A stretch of DNA of 64,000 bases from Avena insularis. Taxonomy: Eukaryota > Streptophyta > Magnoliopsida > Poales > Poaceae. The stretch lies in assembly GCA_023614405.1 (NCBI GenBank), contig CM042688.1, positions 375,521,331-375,585,330 on the forward strand, in the 5' to 3' direction. Positions 1-12,000 of this stretch are shown one piece after another. The notes below the pieces were generated by a model. The model did no database searches. It had not been told where the DNA came from and was given only the letters and a program-made list of their open reading frames with translations. The first letter of the stretch is position 1. The number at the start of each line of letters is the position of its first letter. Both the position numbers and the translations under genes were made by a program.

Positions 1-712
1 GATCATTTTCTAGGTTCAGAAATGTTCCAGAGTGTTTTTATGGGGATTCTAGAAGGTTTCGAAATGTTCCGGAAAGTTCCAGAAGGTTCCGTGGACTTTA
101 CTTGAAAACCAAGAAAGGAAAGGAGAAGACTTGGGGGGGAAGGAAACTCCCTCCCCCCTCTCCCTTGTGCGCCGGCCCTAGGAGGTGGGCCTAGGGGTGG
201 GAACCCTAGGCCGCACCCCTCCCTCTATATATAGAGGGGTGGAGGCGCCACCCCCTTGCCCCTCCACTCTTGCCCTAGCCACCTCTCTCCTCCTCCTTCG
301 CTCTGCTCAGGCTTAGGCGAAGCCCTGCAGAATTCTCTACTCCACCATCACCACCACGCCGTCGTGCTGCTGGGATTCCGTGGAGAGATCTACTACCTCC
401 GCTGCTCGCTGGAACAGGGAGAGGAAGGTCTGCATCGACTCATACGTATGACCGATCAATGCTGAGCGCCGCTTGAACACTGGCGGAAGGATCGTCTACT
501 CGATCTTGAGATCGGCAAGTGATCGTCTACATCAACCACGAGATCTGATCTCGCACAAGGCTCTCGGATCTACAAGGGTTAGTACAGATCTATCTCGTTG
601 CACATGTCTAATAGATTAGATCTTGGCTTTTATCTAGATTAGATCTGGGTTTTGTTCGTTCTTGCGGTAGAATTTTTTTGTTTTCCATGCTACGAACCCA
701 TCACCCATATCA
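1..712 (+). mobile_element. Partial LTR of a retrotransposon, downstream portion
   Basis: This looks like the downstream part of a long terminal repeat whose start lies before the window. The sequence shows a palindromic TATA region at 221-238, a GC-rich leader after it, and a CA end at 711-712. Three bases later comes a primer binding site of the initiator-Met tRNA type (see 716-725), which is what fixes the right edge and the plus orientation. No matching second LTR is visible before the NOMO gene, so the element is incomplete here. Short ORFs inside it are not credible genes. The family could not be named. Confidence 0.6.
221..238 (+). promoter_or_regulatory. TATA-box region of the LTR promoter
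   Basis: A palindromic block with core tatatata at 226-233 sits in the LTR, followed by a C-rich stretch where transcription could begin. The position and the flanking LTR context suggest a Pol II retrotransposon promoter. Function is inferred. Confidence 0.4.
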
Positions 713-715
713 TCG

Positions 716-725
716 TGGTATCAGA
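716..725 (+). other. Primer binding site (initiator-Met tRNA type)
   Basis: The bases tggtatcaga match the start of the primer binding site complementary to plant initiator-Met tRNA, three bases after the LTR end CA at 711-712. This type is common in Copia and in some Gypsy elements. The match weakens after the tenth base. Confidence 0.6.
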
Positions 726-1405
726 TTTCCTTGTTGCCTCGGTAAGTATCCACAAGTCCATCCGTAGATTCGTTCGTGTTTTTCGTCCTATACTCGAGGA
801 GCTAGGGAGGAAATCAAAGAAACGTGGAACTGCTACAAATGATTAAGAGGAAAACATGGGCTAGGTAGAGAGCAAAGAAAAGACGCCTGCTACAAATGAC
901 CAAGAGAGAAACATGGGCTAGATGGAGGGCAAATAAAGACACTATTGGCGGTAGATAGTGGCAGGAAAAAGGGAAGAAATATAACGCGTACCACGAGGTG
1001 TCGAAGAAGAAACTAAGCGAGGTGGATAGTCACCCGCATGAATAAACGAGCTCGAACACAGAAATAAACGAATGGCGGACAAAGGATCGACCAGGAAGCA
1101 TACTTAAACCCAACCCCAAATATTAAAAACAGGAAAAAACAAATAATCAAGGCAACAACACAAGGGAAAAAAACAAATGCCGCCATGCCAGCAGAGAGAG
1201 CAGAAGACGACGGCGACACGGAAAGAGAAGCATCGATCAAGGAAGGTGCCACCAAAGAACAATCACCTGCAAACAACAAGAAGAACACGGTAAAACACAA
1301 AACTAAAACACAACCATGGCACAAACAAATAGAATAGGTATATTGTAACAAAGAGATCTAACCGCTCAAAGATACAAAAGGACGTTTCCCAAGTCTAACC
1401 GCATG

Positions 1406-2327
1406 TCGCCGGGATCGTTCATGGGAAGAGGTAGAGGATGAAAGCAAACCCGCGGGAGCTAAGAAAATGAAACCATTAAAAACATGCTACAATTCAACAA
1501 CGAAAAGCAGAAAGATAGACCAAACCTGAAGAACCGCCACCATTAGGAGACAAAATGGGCGTAGGAACAAATGGGCGACCACCACAAGGAGAGGAAACCG
1601 ACAGAGGAACAGGGGAGCCACGGCGGGCACGAAGGCGATGACCGTCACGGCCACCACCAGCAGCACCGGAAGATGGTAGGCTAGCCATGGGCAATGGAAG
1701 AGAGCAAGAGAAGGCCAGCAAAATATAATGAGAGAGAAGAACATTCAAAAACACACACTAGCTGACGTGGAGAAGCCACACGTCGAGCAACATAGGTGAG
1801 AACAAAAATGAATGATGCATAACAACAAAAAACAAATGATACAAGAGGACAACAAATATCACAATGTTCATCGGGATCGCGCATGGGAAGGATAAAGGAT
1901 GAAAGCAAACCCGCGGGGGCTAAAAAATAAAACCATTAAAAAACATGCTACAATTCAACAACGGAAAGCAAAAAGATAGACCAAACCTGAAGAACTACCA
2001 CCATTAGGAGATAAAATGGGCATAGGAACAAATGGGCGACCACCACGAGGAGAGGAAACCGGCAGAGGAACAAGGGAGCCATGGCGGGCACGAAGGTGAC
2101 GACCATCACGGCCACCACCAGCAGCACCAGGAGATGGTAGGCTAGCCATGGAAAATGGAAGAGAGCAAGAGAAGACCATCAGAATATAAGGAGAGAGAAG
2201 AACATTCAAGAACACACGCTAGCTGACGTGGAGAAGCCACATGTCGAGCAATAAAGATGAGAACAAAAATGAATGATGCATAACAACAAAAAACAAATGA
2301 TACAAGAGGACAACAAATATCATAATG
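1406..2327. repeat. Tandem duplication, two copies of 461 bp
   Basis: Copy one (about 1406-1866) and copy two (about 1867-2327) align along their whole length with scattered substitutions. For example aaagcaaacccgcgg occurs at 1441 and again at 1902. The shift is 461 bases. The parallel ORFs in both copies on the minus strand only reflect this duplication. Confidence 0.9.
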
Positions 2328-2650
2328 AGGAGCACAACTGGTACAAGTGGACAACAAATGTCATACTGAGGAGCACAAACGATATGAGAACAAAATAGCA
2401 TGATTCCCACCGCTTAGAAATCAAATGATGCAAACCGACAACAAATGCCATAATGAGGAGCCAAACGATACAAGAACAAAATAGCATGATGCACGCTGCT
2501 TAAATAAATAATGAGGAGCCAAACAATATAAGAACAAAATATCATGATGCCCACTGCTTAAATAAAAATCAAATGATGGACACCAAATAGCAAAATGAGG
2601 AGTTCAAGGGAGATGAGAAGGAAATAGCACGCCGTGATGCCTGCCGCTCG

Positions 2651-3228
2651 GCGACTTATGCATGCATGTGAGAACAAAAAAACATGATAGCAATCAAAGC
2701 CACGACAAGAAACAATGATGGCGAGATCACAACAATCAGTGGGAACAAAAAGAATATTAGGATGAAAACAAGTCGTCCACTGCTATATGAGGACAAAAAT
2801 GGGCCGAAAGTGTTGCTATAGCCACCCAGAAACCTACCAAACGTAAAAAGATCTATAAAAAGATCAACAAAGCAAAACACTGAGGCACACAAGAATACAC
2901 ACAGAATAACGGCGGGGCACATGTCGTCATCAAATAAATCCTTCATGGCAGCCCAAAATTCTAAGAATAAAGAGAAATCTTTAGATACTCGACGAGTCAA
3001 TGGGCATTTGCCAGCCCGCCCATATACCACATCATCTCAATCTGATACCAAAGGCTCCAGTGCAGGCGTCAATTACAGCCCACATAAACTCAACACAAAA
3101 TTCCTAGCCCAAGCCTCTCTAGCAGGAACAAGTCGCAACTCCACTGTTATTTACTACACCTCCTCCCTGGCGCATCTCCTCGAACTCGTCGTCTCCCTGG
3201 CATGCTCGGCGCCCAATAGATCCGATCT
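2651..3228 (+). promoter_or_regulatory. Upstream region and probable promoter/5' UTR of the NOMO gene
   Basis: This is the sequence between the left transposon remnant and the NOMO start codon. The last 200 bases are pyrimidine-rich, as is common for a plant 5' UTR. I see no clear TATA box at the usual distance, so the transcription start cannot be placed. No other gene is supported. Confidence 0.35.
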
Positions 3229-6200
3229 ATGGATCCCCGCCTACCCGTCCTCCTCCTTCTACTCCTCTCCCTCGCTACCTTCTCTGCTGCCTCCGACGAG
3301 ATCCACGGATGCGGAGGCTTCGTCGAAGTATTCCTCATGTCACTCGAACTTCACTTTTGGCTTCGCTTGGATGTTTCTGATGCATTTTTGGATTGGGCTC
3401 TTGGTGCAGGCGAGCTCGGGCTTGGCGAAGTCGAGGAAGGCGTTAGACTCCAAGCTTGATTACTCCGACATCACGGTATGTGATCAATGCCCTCGTGCGT
3501 GGCACTCGAGTTGTTCCGTATCCGGAATTTTCGTTGTGCTCTGCTTGTTGTTACTGTTGCTACTCTTGAGCGAGCCACGGTGATTAGTTCATGAGTGGTT
3601 CATCAGGATAAGTATTGTTGCTTGGGGTTCAATTAAGACCTTGTGAAATCTTCTGATTGCTGGGTGCCACTTGAAACTTGTTTCAAACTTCCAGCGGCTG
3701 CTGCAAGTCTGAGCGATTTGTTTATGATTCTGATTGCTCGTAGCTTTGTACAAAACGGTTACTTGGTACTGTTTCCTATGGAGTATACTAATCTTACTTT
3801 CTCCTCATAGAGAAAATGAAAACTAGGCGTTTTGTTGCCTGGGACCATGACTTGCTGTAATTTCTTGTTGCTTGTGGTCACAAAACTTGCTAGGACGAGT
3901 TGACTGGTCTGGTGACTCAATTATGCAGTTGTTACATAAAAAAGCAATGGAGATTTTGAATTTTGAGCAAGTTTCACATATTTTTCAAAGCTTGGCAGGA
4001 GTAAAAAAATGTTGTACCCATGATTGACTGGCTCAGTTGTAACCATAACGGTTGGCTGGTTATATTGTAGTCTCCGACATTCATTATCTTTCAGCTAATT
4101 TTATCCCACTTTCCCAAGGTTTTTTCCTACACAAACATAACCAATCCGATGTTACCTTGGTTATGCTTAAGATAATGAAAAACTCATATATTCCCTATAG
4201 CTTATGCAAACCAAAACCATGGGGATTAATGCTACATCTGATGTATAATTATTAATGGTACTCCCTCCGATCCATAATAAGTGTCGCTCATGTGGTACAA
4301 AGTTTGTACTCGCTTAGTACAAAACGAGCGACACTTATTATGGATCGGAGGGAGTAGGATACTTTTGGTGGCTATAGATATTCGATTCCTCATGCTCTTT
4401 TTTTATTTGTGGTATCTGGTACGCACAAACTCATTCTCTCCTAAACTTTCTGAATCAGGTTGAGTTGTGTACTATTGATGGTTTGGTGAAGGAAAGCACT
4501 CAGTGTGCTCCTAATGGCTACTATTTTGTTCCAGTATATGACAAGGTATCCTTGTGGGTGATATTTGCTTTTAGTTGTTGTTTTTGTTATTTGTGTTCTC
4601 CCTTTTTTATATATAACTTGTTTACAGTTGGAACAATGATTGGACAGTAATAGCTAAGTTTATGATGTGTATGATATTTCAATCTACTGATCATTGCCTT
4701 GCCATTGAAATAACTTTTGGATCCTGATTGTTTGGTTTTTGGTTGTTTGTTTCCACAGGGTTCATTTGTGGTCAGAGTTAAGGGGCCTAAGGGCTGGTCA
4801 TGGAAGCCCGAAAAGGTTAGTTGATATTAGGACCGAATCTGTTACTTCATCCCTTGTTTCTATGTTAATTATGTGCTTGGCTTCAACTTTCTCCTGTCAT
4901 ATGAAATAAGTAATCATTTATCATTTCCAGGTTCCTGTTGTCATCGACCAAAATGGATGCAACGGAAACGCAGATATAAACTTTCAGTTCACTGGGTCTG
5001 TTCCTTTGACCATTTATTAGGTATTGTATTTATTGTGTGAACACTTGGCATATTTAAGTTTAAACTGTTGCATCACTATGCAGGTTTACAATATCTGGTA
5101 GAATAGTGGGAGCTGTTGGCGCTAAGAGCTGCTCAAAAGATGGAGGGCCTTCTGGTGTGAAAGTTGATCTGTTATCTGATTCAGATGAATTAGTTGCATC
5201 TGCTTTGACATCATCAACAGGAGGATATTCGTTTGTGAACATAATTCCTGGTTAGCCTCACATTATTATTATTTTTATTATTTATAGAAAATATATTGAT
5301 CTGAGTGGTGGTCGTCATTTCTTATGCAACCATCGCATTCTTGCATTGTTTTTAGTACCCTGTTAAGGATTTATACGATGGGACCTTTATAGGTTCAATC
5401 TGGTTTCTATTATTCGATTTCTACAGATCAAATCCTGTGTAAAAGATGTGCAAGTGGGTCGCTAACATTATGTAGGCATGTGCCTTCTGATGGGAGCATC
5501 TCTAGCAGTGCCCATATTGTTCGGCCTGTAATCAAATCCTGTGTAAAAGATGTGCAAGTGGGTCGCTAACATTACGTAGGCATGTGCCTTCTGATAGGAG
5601 CATCTCTAGCAGTGCCCATATTGTTCGGCCTGTAAAAACACTGATAGAGGCACTAAAAAACAGATACGGTTTGCAAACACTCGAGGAAGGAGCAGAACCT
5701 GTAAACTGAAACTGAACTTTTGTAAATCTTGTTTAAAATCTTGCGATGATTTGCCTTCGCGGCAAAATTCAGAGAACAACAAACACGAACAACAAGATTC
5801 AGAGTTCGATCATGCATTCGAAACCAACATAATTTACATAATACATCACAAAAGTAAAACTAGAGCGAGGCGTGCATCTAAGCTACCTTGATGCGCGGTG
5901 GCAGAGACGACGCGGCCGCTTAGTCGGAGTCGACGATGATCACCTCGGGCTCCCCTGCTTGCTGGCGCTGGAGACACTCCACCTCGCGCTCCTCCGCCTC
6001 CTGGCGCTTGATGAGGCGGAGGGCATCCTCCACCTTCCACTCGTTCGCGATGATGGACGCCAAGCCTGCTGCTCTCAGAAGGAGAGTATTTGAGTCCCTA
6101 GCAACACGCTTCCTCGCCGAGCCTTCGCGCCGCGTCACTGATTGCGTGGCCAGCTATCGTCGCAGGAGGCGCAGAGGGAGGGTGCGGCCGGGAAGATCCA

Positions 6201-8980
6201 GCCCCCGACGACCCGCTGCAGGTGTACCGTGGGGGCGTAGGGAGCGAGGGAGGGGGGCATCTTCGCGCCTTGGTTGGCGTACTTGAGCACGGCGTGCTTC
6301 CTTGTGCCGATGCTGCGACTGCGGCGGAGCTCCTCCTCGGACTTGAGGAGCTGGCCGCGGGAGCCGATGCGACGCTTGCTCTAGGGGGTGTCGGGCCGCA
6401 TGGCAGCGAGGCGGATGGATTGGCTGTGGCGGCGGAGCGAATGGGGCGGCAGAGCCCGTGGATTTGAGCGCTGGAGGGTGGCCTGCGTCGGTGGAGAGGT
6501 CAAGCTCGCGCAGTGAAGAGGATAGGGTTTGGCCCTGGGTCTCACCCACCAACCGCTATAAATAGAGTTTTCGCTAGTGATTTAAGGGGCCATTGAATTG
6601 TGTTTACGGGCCGGGGGTGTTTACGGGCTCTGCTCTGCGCCAAATTCCAAGCGAAGCCCGTATGTCGCTGGAAAATTCCGAGCAAAGCCCATATGTTCTT
6701 GGAAGCAAGCGCAAAAACTCAAACGATACCGGCTAGTACAGGAGCTTGACGATTTTGCGCTTGACTGCGCGCCAAGTGTATATGGGTACTGCCTGCGTAT
6801 TCGGTTTTACGGGCTGCGTATGCGGGTACTGCCGGGTGTATTCGGTTTTACGGGCTGTGTGCATGTACTGCTCGGCGCTGGCACAGGTCGAGCCCGCAAA
6901 ATGCGTTTTCCGTGTGGTGATTATGTCATATATAATTGAAACATAAACCAAATATAACAAATGTTTTACAAGAATCATCCAAATTACAATATTCATCGAA
7001 TCAAATTACAAGAATTGTTCAAATCAAAAAGTTCAAATAATGAACGGTTGGACTCACATAAATAGTTAACAAATACAATGAATGACATAGGGACATCACT
7101 TCTTGCCATGTAGCGTCCAATGGTGCTCGATGAGATCATTGTTGAGTTGAAGATGTGTGTTTGCATCTTCAATTTGCCTATGGGTCTCAAGAAAATCTTG
7201 AATGCGGTCGGGGTTTCTTTGTGGTTGCACACGGGTGCCAACATTATCATAAAAGAACGGCAACTATAACCCTCTCATCTTCGATGATCATATTGTGAAG
7301 AATCACACAACATGATATGATGTTGCGGAGGTTTTTTTTGTCCCAAAAACGAGAAGGACCCCGAACAATGGCAAACCGTGCTTGCAAAACTCTGAAAGCT
7401 CTTTCAATATCCTTTCGGCATGCTTCTTGTGCTTGTGCAAAATTAGCTTCCTTCTTGTTCTTCGGAGTTTGGATAGCTTTAATAAATGTTGACCAAGCCA
7501 GATAGATGCCATCGGCAAGGTAGTAGCCCATGGTATAGTCATGGCCATTGACTTTGAAGTTGCAAGCCGGTGCTTCTCCACTAACTAATTTGGCAAACAA
7601 AGGGGATCTATGCTAGACATTTATGTTATTGAGTGATCCCGAAAATCCAAAGAAGCAATGCCAAATCCACACGTCTTCCGATGCCACCGCCTCAAGCACA
7701 ATGGTTGGATCGTGACTTTTACCACAATATTGCCCGTGCCATGCCTTCGGGCAATTCTTCCACCGCCATTGCATACAATCTACACTTCCTAGCATCCCTG
7801 GCCAACCTCTCTTCTCATTCATCGCTAGCAACCTTTGGACATCTTCTTCGTTAGGGGATTGAAGATATTTGGGGCCAAAAACCCGGATCATTACCTTAGC
7901 AAACATCCAGACAGATTGCATGGTGGTATCTTCGCCAATGCGAAGGTACTCATCCGTATAGTCGGCTAGTCGGCTGGGATGCCATACGCTAAAGCCTATG
8001 GTACCGGCGGCGTTTCCCCGGCGAGTAAAATACCAACAATTGGCCTCGCAAGCTTTGACTATGTCCCATGAACAAACTACGGCGCATCCGGTACCTCCTA
8101 TGAAAGAGAGCGGCGGGTATGTCGGTAACTCGACGAAGTAGTCTTGCATGAGGTTGGTGTGGCCCGCTCGGATGCTCGGTTCCGCAGGTTGCCAACGCGG
8201 CCGAATATCGAACCGTGGTGCCGGCGGTTGAAGTTGATCTTGTCCTGCAGCTGCTTCGCCGTGAGGATCATGACCATCATCTCCGTGTCATCGTCGTTGA
8301 GCAGCTCGTCGAGGTCCAAAAGGAACTCCATGGTCAGCAAGGTCGACATCTACACAAAATGAAGGTCAAAAACAAGTTGACCCGACAAACCACGGATGAT
8401 TCCGACCAAAACTCACCGCCAGATTGGAAGAGGACGAAGAAACGGTGGCAGCGGGGCTGATACTGGTTGCCTAGCTCAAGGGCGCGACCGAATCAAACCT
8501 CCGCGGCGCATCCATGGCCGTCGCCATCCAAATCTTCTGCCGCGACGGATTTATGGCTCCCCACGCGATATTCGACCTAGCACGGACGTGGTGGGGCGTG
8601 GCGATTGCGGCCGGAATCGATGGCGATAGGTGGCGGCGGCTGCACGGGAGAAATGGAGGCGGGGAAGTAAAAGGCGGGGGCGAGGGGAATGCTGAAACTT
8701 CCGCGCGCCAACACTTCCGCGCGGATATAGGCCGTGGCTCGGTTTGGCCTCTCGCCCCGCGCATGACCAGTTGGGCAGACGATTTCTGACGCCCCCCGTA
8801 AAAAATTTCGCAGGCCGACCTCTTTTACAGTCACTGATCCGCACACATTTTTTGCGTGGCACGGATAAATGGATTCTGCGGGTTTGGGGTGTTTATGGGC
8901 ACTGCTAGAGATGCTCTTAGAGCTGCCTGTTTTGGAGGTGAAAAATTGTGCAGGGTCGGATGTCATGACAAGCCATACCT

Positions 8981-9024
<44 letters not shown>

Positions 9025-12000
9025 ATGTTGAACCCTAGAGGCTAGAATTCATTTCCTTTCTGTAGTGTTCTACTGGAGCCAGCCATCTGTAGTACGAGAG
9101 CAAGATTCGTTTTTCCAACAGGAGAAGCCCCATACATCAACACACATATACCAGCTGTGTCGCAAGTGTCTCATGCATCCTTCCCTTTCTAATAATACGA
9201 TACAGGCATTTTGAGCGAAAACTATTCCATGGAATATTTCCTTTGTCCAAACACCACATTTCCAGCTCAGCTTTCTATACTGGCCTTGTTTGCTACACAT
9301 GCAGCCAACTCAGCCAAAATTTCACTTTCTCCTTGATGGACTGTCAATCCAGGTTCTTGTTGCACCCTATTTACAAACGATAACCATCTGTATCTTGTTT
9401 CTCCTCCTTTTCATGAACATTAGTACCTGACATGCATTTGGTTCTTTGTTTTATATAGCACCTTTTGCTTATTAGTTATGTCTACCCTTGAACTTGTCCA
9501 GGAAGCTACAAATTGCGTGCTTCTCATCCTGATTATGAAATTGAGATGAGAGGTTCATCAGAGGTTAGGATTTCATCTATGTTCAGTCTGCCAATATATA
9601 CTGTTAGAACACTTGTATTGTCTTACGGTGGAGTATATGTTTTTATATGTAGGTGGATTTGCGATTTGGAAATGCTGTAGTAGAGGATGTTTTCTTTGTA
9701 TCTGGATACAATATTCATGGCTCTGTAGTAGCACAGGTACTGAAAAAACCTGCATATTGACAAGAAGTTAATAACCAATGATGCAGGCATATAACTCAAA
9801 TTGCCAACTCGACGGTTTTGATTTTCTTGTTTGCTGGATTTTTATATTAACATTATTAAAATTTTCCTTTGCCAGGGAAATCCAATCTTGGGAGTTCACC
9901 TGTATTTATATTCAAATGACGTAAAGGAGGTGCCTTGCTCACAAGGGTTGAGTGGTGCACCCAGGGAAGGTGCTCTTTGCCATACACTATCTGGTGCAGA
10001 TGGGAAGTTCTCATTTAGATCAATACCTTGTGGTAAGTTGAGTTGTCTAAACTTCTTCACACTCACAGTGCAATGCAACTGGTACATGAAATTCTTCGTT
10101 TGCGTGCTATGAGGATTTCCCTTTGACATGTCCTCTTATGATGTCTTCCAGGATAACAAGAGTTGTTGTACATGTATGTTTTCATCTAACTAATTATAAT
10201 CATCTCCTAGATAAGGAATGCTTGTACTCTTGCAGCATGGATTGTAATTATCGTTATTCATTGAAAGTCTTGTTCTGTTTTTGCCAGGTCTGTTTTCCAT
10301 TCATACTGATATTTAGTCTACCTTATTTGTTTTATAATAATGGTTTAGATGCGCAGTATCATTGGGGTTAGTGCATCAAGTTGTACTGTTGTACACATTC
10401 CATCGGGTAGTCCCTTTCCAAATGTTCTAAATTTTGAATCCATCATTTTGTTGATAGCGCTAAATTTTGTTTGATGCGTTATCGGTGTCTTGGTTCCGTT
10501 GCTAATCGATATTTTCATGTCTGGGTGGGGTGATCTTTGTTCCATACCCTTATATGTTTGTATATATAAGCATAGACATGTTCATTTTGGTATAATTTTG
10601 CAGGTAACTATGAGCTGTTGCCATACTACAAAGGGGAAAACACTGTTTTTGAAGTCTCACCTTCTTCACTGCCTGTTTCTGTTGAGCATAGTCACACGAC
10701 AATCCATGAAAAGTTCCAGGTAATACTTGAAGATACTATGCATCTGAGCTTCTTGTAGTATGGACTCTTAAGTTATGAGTGAAGCTATTTTTTCTTGAGG
10801 ATGTCACAGACTCTTAAGAGGACAACCTATCATTTAAAGCTGGGTAACTGTTAACTTGAAGTTAACACTAATTGGATTAGCATGCATCTTTTCTGAATAA
10901 TGGATGTAAATAAGAGATGGATGCACATGATTCAAGCATTCAAAACAGTTACAAGTTTGGCTGGGTGCTAATTTTGGATGAAGTGACATTTTAAAGTAGA
11001 CTTGAGAACTTTTAGCTGCTTAACACATTTAAGTTCTGAAACTTTCTTTATTCAATGTGATTGTGAGCGTATTCTTACACATCCATTGTCAGGAGTTATC
11101 TTCCTCACTCCTGATATGCAAACCTGATTTCGACTAAGAACTAGCAATTTTTCACATATATCTTGCTAGGTTACTGGGTTTTCTGTCGGTGGACGTGTTG
11201 TTGATGGCTCTGGTGTTGGCGTTGAAGGTGCCAATGTTATAATTGATGGTCAGTTGAGAGCTGTTACAGATAATCTTGGATATTACAGACTTGATCAGGT
11301 AAAGCTTATTTGATCGATTATTATTTAGCACATGTGTTGATATTGGAAGTTGCTTTTCATCTTAACCATATCTTTATTTTCATATCAAATATCAATGTGA
11401 AGCACAATTATTTGTATAGAGAATACTAATTCACTGGTCTGCTTAGTTATTCAAGCTGGTTCGTGAGGAGCTAGTAACGTTGTTGCTGACCAAATTAGTC
11501 AACTTGGCCGTTGTGCACTAAACGTTGAAAATATCAATAAATATAACTAAAGTACAACTAAAGTACCAAAAAGTTTGAAGTCCCAGTCAGAGGCTAGAAT
11601 CTGTGCCAAAGAAACTGCAAATAGTGTGTTATAAGTTATAACTCAGACATGTCAGGTGGTAAAGGATATAAGAGGTGCCAAAAAGAACGCCTCTGGGTTT
11701 TGCTCTTAGGAATAAATAAATTAGAAGCTAGCTTAGTTTATGCTGCATATTTGCGGTAATTAGCCCTGACCGTTCTGGCACAAACTTTCACCTTCTAATA
11801 ATCTTCTGAATCACAAATTTCATGGTAAAAGGATTGGCCCAAATGTACTATTGGAACCTTGAACTCCTAAGAGCAAGCAATTCACCACATTTGAAGCAAC
11901 AAGCTTTTTGTTGTATTAACTCAGCATGGGTGGAAAGTTTGGACTTTAGATACTACCATTTCCTGATCTGACATGCCCTTTTCTTTGTAATTCTATGTCT

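Larger units (their letters stand above)
713..2650 (+). mobile_element. Non-coding interior of the retrotransposon at the left edge
   Basis: The A-rich, purine-biased stretch after the primer binding site contains no gag, protease, reverse transcriptase or integrase motif in any frame. It holds a 461-bp tandem duplication (1406-2327), then shorter degenerate repeats built on acaaatg.cataatgaggag between about 2290 and 2590. The right limit is uncertain because no polypurine tract or 3' LTR was found; 2650 is where the repetitive character fades. A non-autonomous large-retrotransposon derivative is the simplest reading. Confidence 0.4.
5598..8916 (-). mobile_element. PIF/Harbinger DNA transposon in NOMO intron 6
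   Basis: A 3.3-kb element is bounded by a 23-bp perfect terminal inverted repeat (5598-5620 and 8894-8916, outer sequence gagcatctctagcag). It encodes a Harbinger transposase remnant on the minus strand. The right flank is TTA, the left flank is TAG, so the usual three-base target duplication is not intact, perhaps because the left edge was rearranged by the 104-bp duplication. The interior outside the transposase includes GC-rich sequence with a possible second ORF. Confidence 0.88.

Noticed and set aside
716..725. tRNA-Met-like sequence as a possible tRNA gene
   Set aside because: Only the primer-binding complement is present, with no cloverleaf.
2921..3583. 220-residue plus-strand ORF overlapping the NOMO start
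   Set aside because: It runs in a different frame through NOMO exon 1, intron 1 and exon 2, and its residues show no domain; the spliced NOMO frame explains this DNA better.
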